The translations under genes were made by a program, and so were the position numbers. Below are positions 23,901 through 26,226 of a stretch of 26,226 bases of DNA, in pieces. Within the stretch, counting starts at the first letter, position 1; every line of letters starts with the position of its first letter. Source of the DNA: Saprospiraceae bacterium (GTDB lineage: Bacteria > Bacteroidota > Bacteroidia > Chitinophagales > Saprospiraceae); the NCBI GenBank assembly GCA_017995875.1, contig JAGOIB010000017.1:2095-28320 (forward strand), read 5' to 3'. Under the pieces are notes generated by a model. The model had not been told where the DNA came from and did no database searches. It worked only from the letters and a program-made list of their open reading frames with translations.

Positions 23901-25164
23901 CCCGATCATATCGCTTTCATCAGATTCCTTCAATTGTGCCCGTCTATCAGCAACACTTATGGCCAATGTTGATATCCCACTTTTTTCCATTGCATGGGAA
24001 GATATGAATGGAGATACGATTGGGACAACTTCAGCATTGAGTGTCATGCAACCTGGTCCTTTTGCAGCTTCCGTGACAGGGCAAAATGCTTGCGCGACCC
24101 GTGACACGATCCTAATTCCATTCGATACTATTGCTCCAATGGCTGACATTCAGCTTATAGGAGAAGTCCGTTGCAAGGAAAGAGATGTAATGTTTGATGG
24201 TTCAGGCTCAACACCTTCGCCTCTTCTTTATTCATGGACCACAACTGGAGGTTCTATACTGAATGATCCTTCAGGAATAACCATTCAGGCAAGGGATACC
24301 GGGACATATATTTTGGTAGTACAACGACTTGACAATAGTTGTAGGGATACTGCCACATTTCAATTGCTGGAAGCTCCGGATGCTATCAGCATGGCATTCC
24401 TGGAGACCTCATCCCCTGAATGCAGTGGAGATGCAAATGCGTCTCTTGAAATAACCGGCCTTGCTGGTGGTATTGAACCGTTTCTTTATCAGTTAAATGG
24501 AGGAACACCACAAACAAGTCCTATATTCGAAGGTTTACCATCAGGCATTTATGCCTTGACGATATCAGATTCGAAGGCTTGTGTATTTGATACCCTTGTA
24601 CAGATCGAACCGGTCTTTTCTTTTTCAGTAGATGCAGGCCCAGATCTTGAAATACATCTTGGTGAAACAATTACAATTTCAGGAACCACAGATCTGCTTC
24701 CGTCGGATATTGGAACTATTCAATGGGACTCATCAGGGATCATTCTATGTACAGACTGTCCGGATTTTGATGTCAGCCCGGGTGAGACTACCACATATAC
24801 ACTAAATATTACATCTGTCACCGGCTGTAAGAAAAGTGATAAAATGATCGTCTACGTTGTGGAAAAAGCCAAATATTATATGGCAAATATTTTCTCACCA
24901 AACGGGGACGGGATCAATGATGAAGTCCGCTTGAATCCTACGCCTGGGATTGAGAAGGTATTGCAATGGATCATATTTGACCGATGGGGGAATGCTGTGT
25001 ATGGGAAGACCAATTTTAATCCTTTGGATGGATCCGTTTTCTGGAATGGGCAGACCTCAACCGGTGAATATGCGAATCCAGGAGTATTTCCATATTTGCT
25101 TGAAGTTCAACTTATTAATGGAAAGATTGAAGTTTTTCACGGCGATATAACGCTATTGAGATGA
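20908..25164 (+). CDS. large modular T9SS-secreted surface protein with N-terminal P-domain
   Basis: 1418 aa. The signal peptide (about 1-37) has a long charged start and ends DGFSQ. A proprotein-convertase P-domain-like module follows at about 45-200 (GVEIDFMHEFIGDLTISLVSP, GCFEDFNTGSANGVWQIIVGDHDQFQIG). Then come a linker domain (about 200-330), a short unit of the form LCNGEVFSYGGQNYTTDG ... LCDTII (about 330-375), and ten Ig-like repeats of about 78 aa (about 378-1160), most starting with D-(S/T)-(L/I/F)-x-C. The end is a SprB-like repeat, a stalk with LCTDCP, and a T9SS type B CTD (about 1322-1418; MANIFSPNGDGINDEV, FDRWGNAVYGK, GEYANPGVFPYLLEV). The last three modules match those of the upstream adhesin. 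The P-domain is more often attached to subtilisin-like proteases, but no protease domain is present. ATG 20903 is out of frame; 20908 is the only ATG giving a secretion signal. Confidence 0.9.
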   Translation: MPVKPKIKFDVNHKAKCLLQGLLTLLCLISISSDGFSQCTLMSAVPIPDNDSITIQFSVSGLLDNNLSSPTQGICGVEIDFMHEFIGDLTISLVSPAGTIVQLIGPATTTSFTNLSRWNIDFVPCGTTAAPDPGFADIWDNDQAWQAITPYTGTYHPYSGCFEDFNTGSANGVWQIIVGDHDQFQIGSIASITLIFCNPQGLNCTECNPNAGILSPSSFNVCSGENIQSSDITVNFGSNTPSPSVYAYEYLLVSGNTIIQNGSSFSAIPPVGTYSICGISYILSDTTPVYSLFSNGDYNALVQAVSNGVVCADLTDACISVSVTAQPDTIDVTSNLCNGEVFSYGGQNYTTDGIYYQTHDGPGLCDTIIEIRIIARVLNVMVDVPDTLTCGNGSVDLQATASGSGGPFTYQWSTQVGNIISPPNGSNISVDQAGQYFVDVSDGVCDGTGSVFVQADQGYPQIFVDGGTITCNQPTVSLTPIFIPSDGTVLWTGPLGFISSQPNIIVSVPGTYVLNVTNTNGCSTTRPIDIPVDTATIPVDIIIYGKDCQSQTVAVSNTFPDRLVAWNWTGPNNFFSNYYRPTLTDPGLYTLVGTFPNGCTRTATFLFNEDFQIPDIAVSPTDTLNCNEVISLTVSSMTPGVSFSWNGPQGNLGSQTMIQIGQEGIYTATVFAPNGCYNQADIIIERGSDIFDYQLVLDTLDCKTDTVIVGVISQDADIFQWINYSGNDADQSLISTGDPGLFMVMMTDTNTGCILLAEVPVTADYRTPSFGYTTDTITCLDQVAELQFIPYPGFVYSQVYWELPDMSVVQGPTLMSGQSGEHRLYAISPSGCIGILYIHIPYDTIPPFVIFESDTLTCLDTTQIISQSLDSITMYQWSGPGIISINESIITLDQPGYYHLSAFGLNGCPAEYDILVDSNFVTPSFVLQADSLRCDRPATLQAASADSIVSYSWFDPTGQLLSNDSILMVNLPGQYTFEIQGANRCVAFDTVVLRPLQFPIISLSSDSFNCARLSATLMANVDIPLFSIAWEDMNGDTIGTTSALSVMQPGPFAASVTGQNACATRDTILIPFDTIAPMADIQLIGEVRCKERDVMFDGSGSTPSPLLYSWTTTGGSILNDPSGITIQARDTGTYILVVQRLDNSCRDTATFQLLEAPDAISMAFLETSSPECSGDANASLEITGLAGGIEPFLYQLNGGTPQTSPIFEGLPSGIYALTISDSKACVFDTLVQIEPVFSFSVDAGPDLEIHLGETITISGTTDLLPSDIGTIQWDSSGIILCTDCPDFDVSPGETTTYTLNITSVTGCKKSDKMIVYVVEKAKYYMANIFSPNGDGINDEVRLNPTPGIEKVLQWIIFDRWGNAVYGKTNFNPLDGSVFWNGQTSTGEYANPGVFPYLLEVQLINGKIEVFHGDITLLR

Positions 25165-25211
25165 AAATAAATAAGAAAAATCCTGGCTTACGGCCGGAAG
25201 TTTCCAGTACG

Positions 25212-25234
25212 ACAAATCCGGGCATTTGTAGCCC
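25212..25234 (+). terminator. weak hairpin between second and third adhesin genes
   Basis: Two alternative stems overlap: ACAAAT/ATTTGT (25212-25229) and GGGC/GCCC (25220-25234), the latter followed by AATTTTATTT. The stems are short, so this is at best a weak terminator for the second adhesin gene. Confidence 0.3.
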
Positions 25235-25245
25235 AATTTTATTTC

Positions 25246-25253
25246 TATATTTA
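25246..25253 (+). promoter_or_regulatory. possible -7 box for third secreted protein
   Basis: TATATTTA matches TAnnTTTG at all but the last base and lies 40 bases before ATG 25293 (16 before ATG 25269). Confidence 0.3.
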
Positions 25254-25292
25254 GCCTCCCAAGAGTAAATGTTTTGTAAAACAAGTAAAAGC

Positions 25293-26226
25293 ATGGTTTC
25301 ACCCAAATCACACCTTTACGTTAAGGTTTTCCTTTTCGTTATTATCCTGTTTTCAGCCACTGAGAACAAGGCGCAATGTAATCCCCCGGATCAATTACCG
25401 ACGCCCACATGTGAGGAGGCACCTACAATCTGCCTCACAAATGCATGTTATACAACCCTCAATAATCCGATGGTTTGTTGTGGTGGCTTTTGTGGTGCAA
25501 ATACTATTATCAATAATCCTCAGTTTTTTGCTTTTATACCTACGCTGCCGGATGTTGAAATCGATATCCACGTAGATGGTTGTTCGTCCGGTGCAGGATT
25601 GCAAAGTGCTATTGTGGATGCTTGTCCCTGGGATGTTCCAAATGTAATTGCATGTAACGGGGGTACTGGTCCGGGAGGCACAATGGTGTTAGTAGCAACA
25701 GGCCTGATACCCGGAAATACTTATTGGTTATTAATTGATGGAAGTAATGGCGCCACTTGCCAGTACACCATAAATTTTGTTTCTGGGGTGTTTGAACCAC
25801 AGATAGATGAAGATCTTACCGATATTGAAGCCATCCCGGATGTAGTATGTCAGGGATATGACAACTTTATGTTGACCGCGGAACCCAGCATTGCAAATGC
25901 TCATGGGTACTATTGGGTACTGGGTTGGAATAATGATACCATCACAACCACGTTACCAGAACTCACTTTTGATATTCCGGATGATGCTCCTGCAGGGACA
26001 TGGTCCATTTGCGCAAGGGCATTTAGCGGATGCGATACGACTGACACAGAAGTGTGTGTTGATATAGAAATTGTGGAATTGGATGATGAGGAGAAGGGGC
26101 CTGATTTTTTCTGTCCTGAAGAATTTCCAATTTCCTGGGGTCCTGTCTATATTGATGGTCCAGGGACCTATACACAGGAGTTTTTGACACCGGAGGGATG
26201 TCCTTTTGATAGTGTATGGTATGTTG
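25293..26226 (+). CDS. third large secreted protein, partial (runs off the window)
   Basis: The frame is open from 25293 to the window end (311 codons), so this is the 5' part of a longer gene. The signal peptide is MVSPKSHLYVKVFLFVIILFSATENKAQ-like, with cleavage probably before CNPP. An in-frame ATG at 25269 would add eight residues. Residues about 30-165 form a Cys-rich beta domain with NPQFFAFIPTLPDVEIDIHV, GCSSGAGLQSAIVDACPW and PGNTYWLLIDGSNGATC, resembling the PPC-like repeats of the first adhesin. A second beta domain follows (about 175-265), then the start of a unit CPEEF ... GPGTYTQEF ... GCPFDSVWY, the same short-repeat type found in the second adhesin. By position and modules it is probably a third T9SS substrate, but the sorting domain is outside the window. 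Confidence 0.8.
   Translation, partial: MVSPKSHLYVKVFLFVIILFSATENKAQCNPPDQLPTPTCEEAPTICLTNACYTTLNNPMVCCGGFCGANTIINNPQFFAFIPTLPDVEIDIHVDGCSSGAGLQSAIVDACPWDVPNVIACNGGTGPGGTMVLVATGLIPGNTYWLLIDGSNGATCQYTINFVSGVFEPQIDEDLTDIEAIPDVVCQGYDNFMLTAEPSIANAHGYYWVLGWNNDTITTTLPELTFDIPDDAPAGTWSICARAFSGCDTTDTEVCVDIEIVELDDEEKGPDFFCPEEFPISWGPVYIDGPGTYTQEFLTPEGCPFDSVWYV

Overview
The window looks like a chromosomal segment of a Bacteroidota bacterium, most likely from the Saprospiria (family-level placement is inference). The evidence is a PorP/SprF-family protein, at least two very large proteins ending in type IX secretion system (T9SS) type B sorting domains, a TonB of the Bacteroidota layout, and several matches to the Bacteroidota promoter -7 box TAnnTTTG. 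No rRNA, tRNA, CRISPR array, insertion sequence or phage gene was seen.

Left part (1-12.8 kb): ordinary housekeeping and envelope genes. In order these are a LolD-like ABC ATPase (-), a three-gene run of two glycosyltransferases and a RibB/RibA-type riboflavin enzyme (+), a run of LysM protein, cystathionine beta-synthase and PorP/SprF (-), kdsB (+), tonB then cdd (-), and a Wzx-type flippase overlapping prmC (+). Several serve the cell surface: Kdo activation, glycosyl transfer, glycan flipping, lipoprotein trafficking, TonB energy transfer, peptidoglycan binding and T9SS-associated PorP.

Right part (13.26-26.2 kb): three secreted-protein genes in tandem on the + strand, of 2484 aa, 1418 aa and more than 311 aa (cut by the window edge). 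They are mosaics of PPC-like, P-domain, Ig/PKD-like and SprB-like modules. The first two end in the same three-module block (SprB repeat, CxxC-containing stalk, T9SS CTD). They look like surface adhesins or gliding-type filaments exported by T9SS. A clear intrinsic terminator separates the first two.

The most unusual non-coding signal is a set of tandem 7-mer (in one case 8-mer) repeats at the 3' ends of five transcription units: lolD, ribBA, porP, kdsB and cdd. Each array starts inside, or within 3 nt of, the stop codon and is purine-rich on the mRNA strand of the gene it follows. Where two genes converge, two arrays of opposite polarity meet. The genes to the right of 9.7 kb lack such arrays, and the first adhesin has a conventional terminator instead. 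Other points: a RibBA whose RibA half has lost its zinc cysteines and catalytic loop, two hairpins at the left edge with covarying stems, a G-quadruplex motif upstream of the first adhesin, and a ladder of Bacteroidota O-glycosylation-type motifs in the second adhesin.
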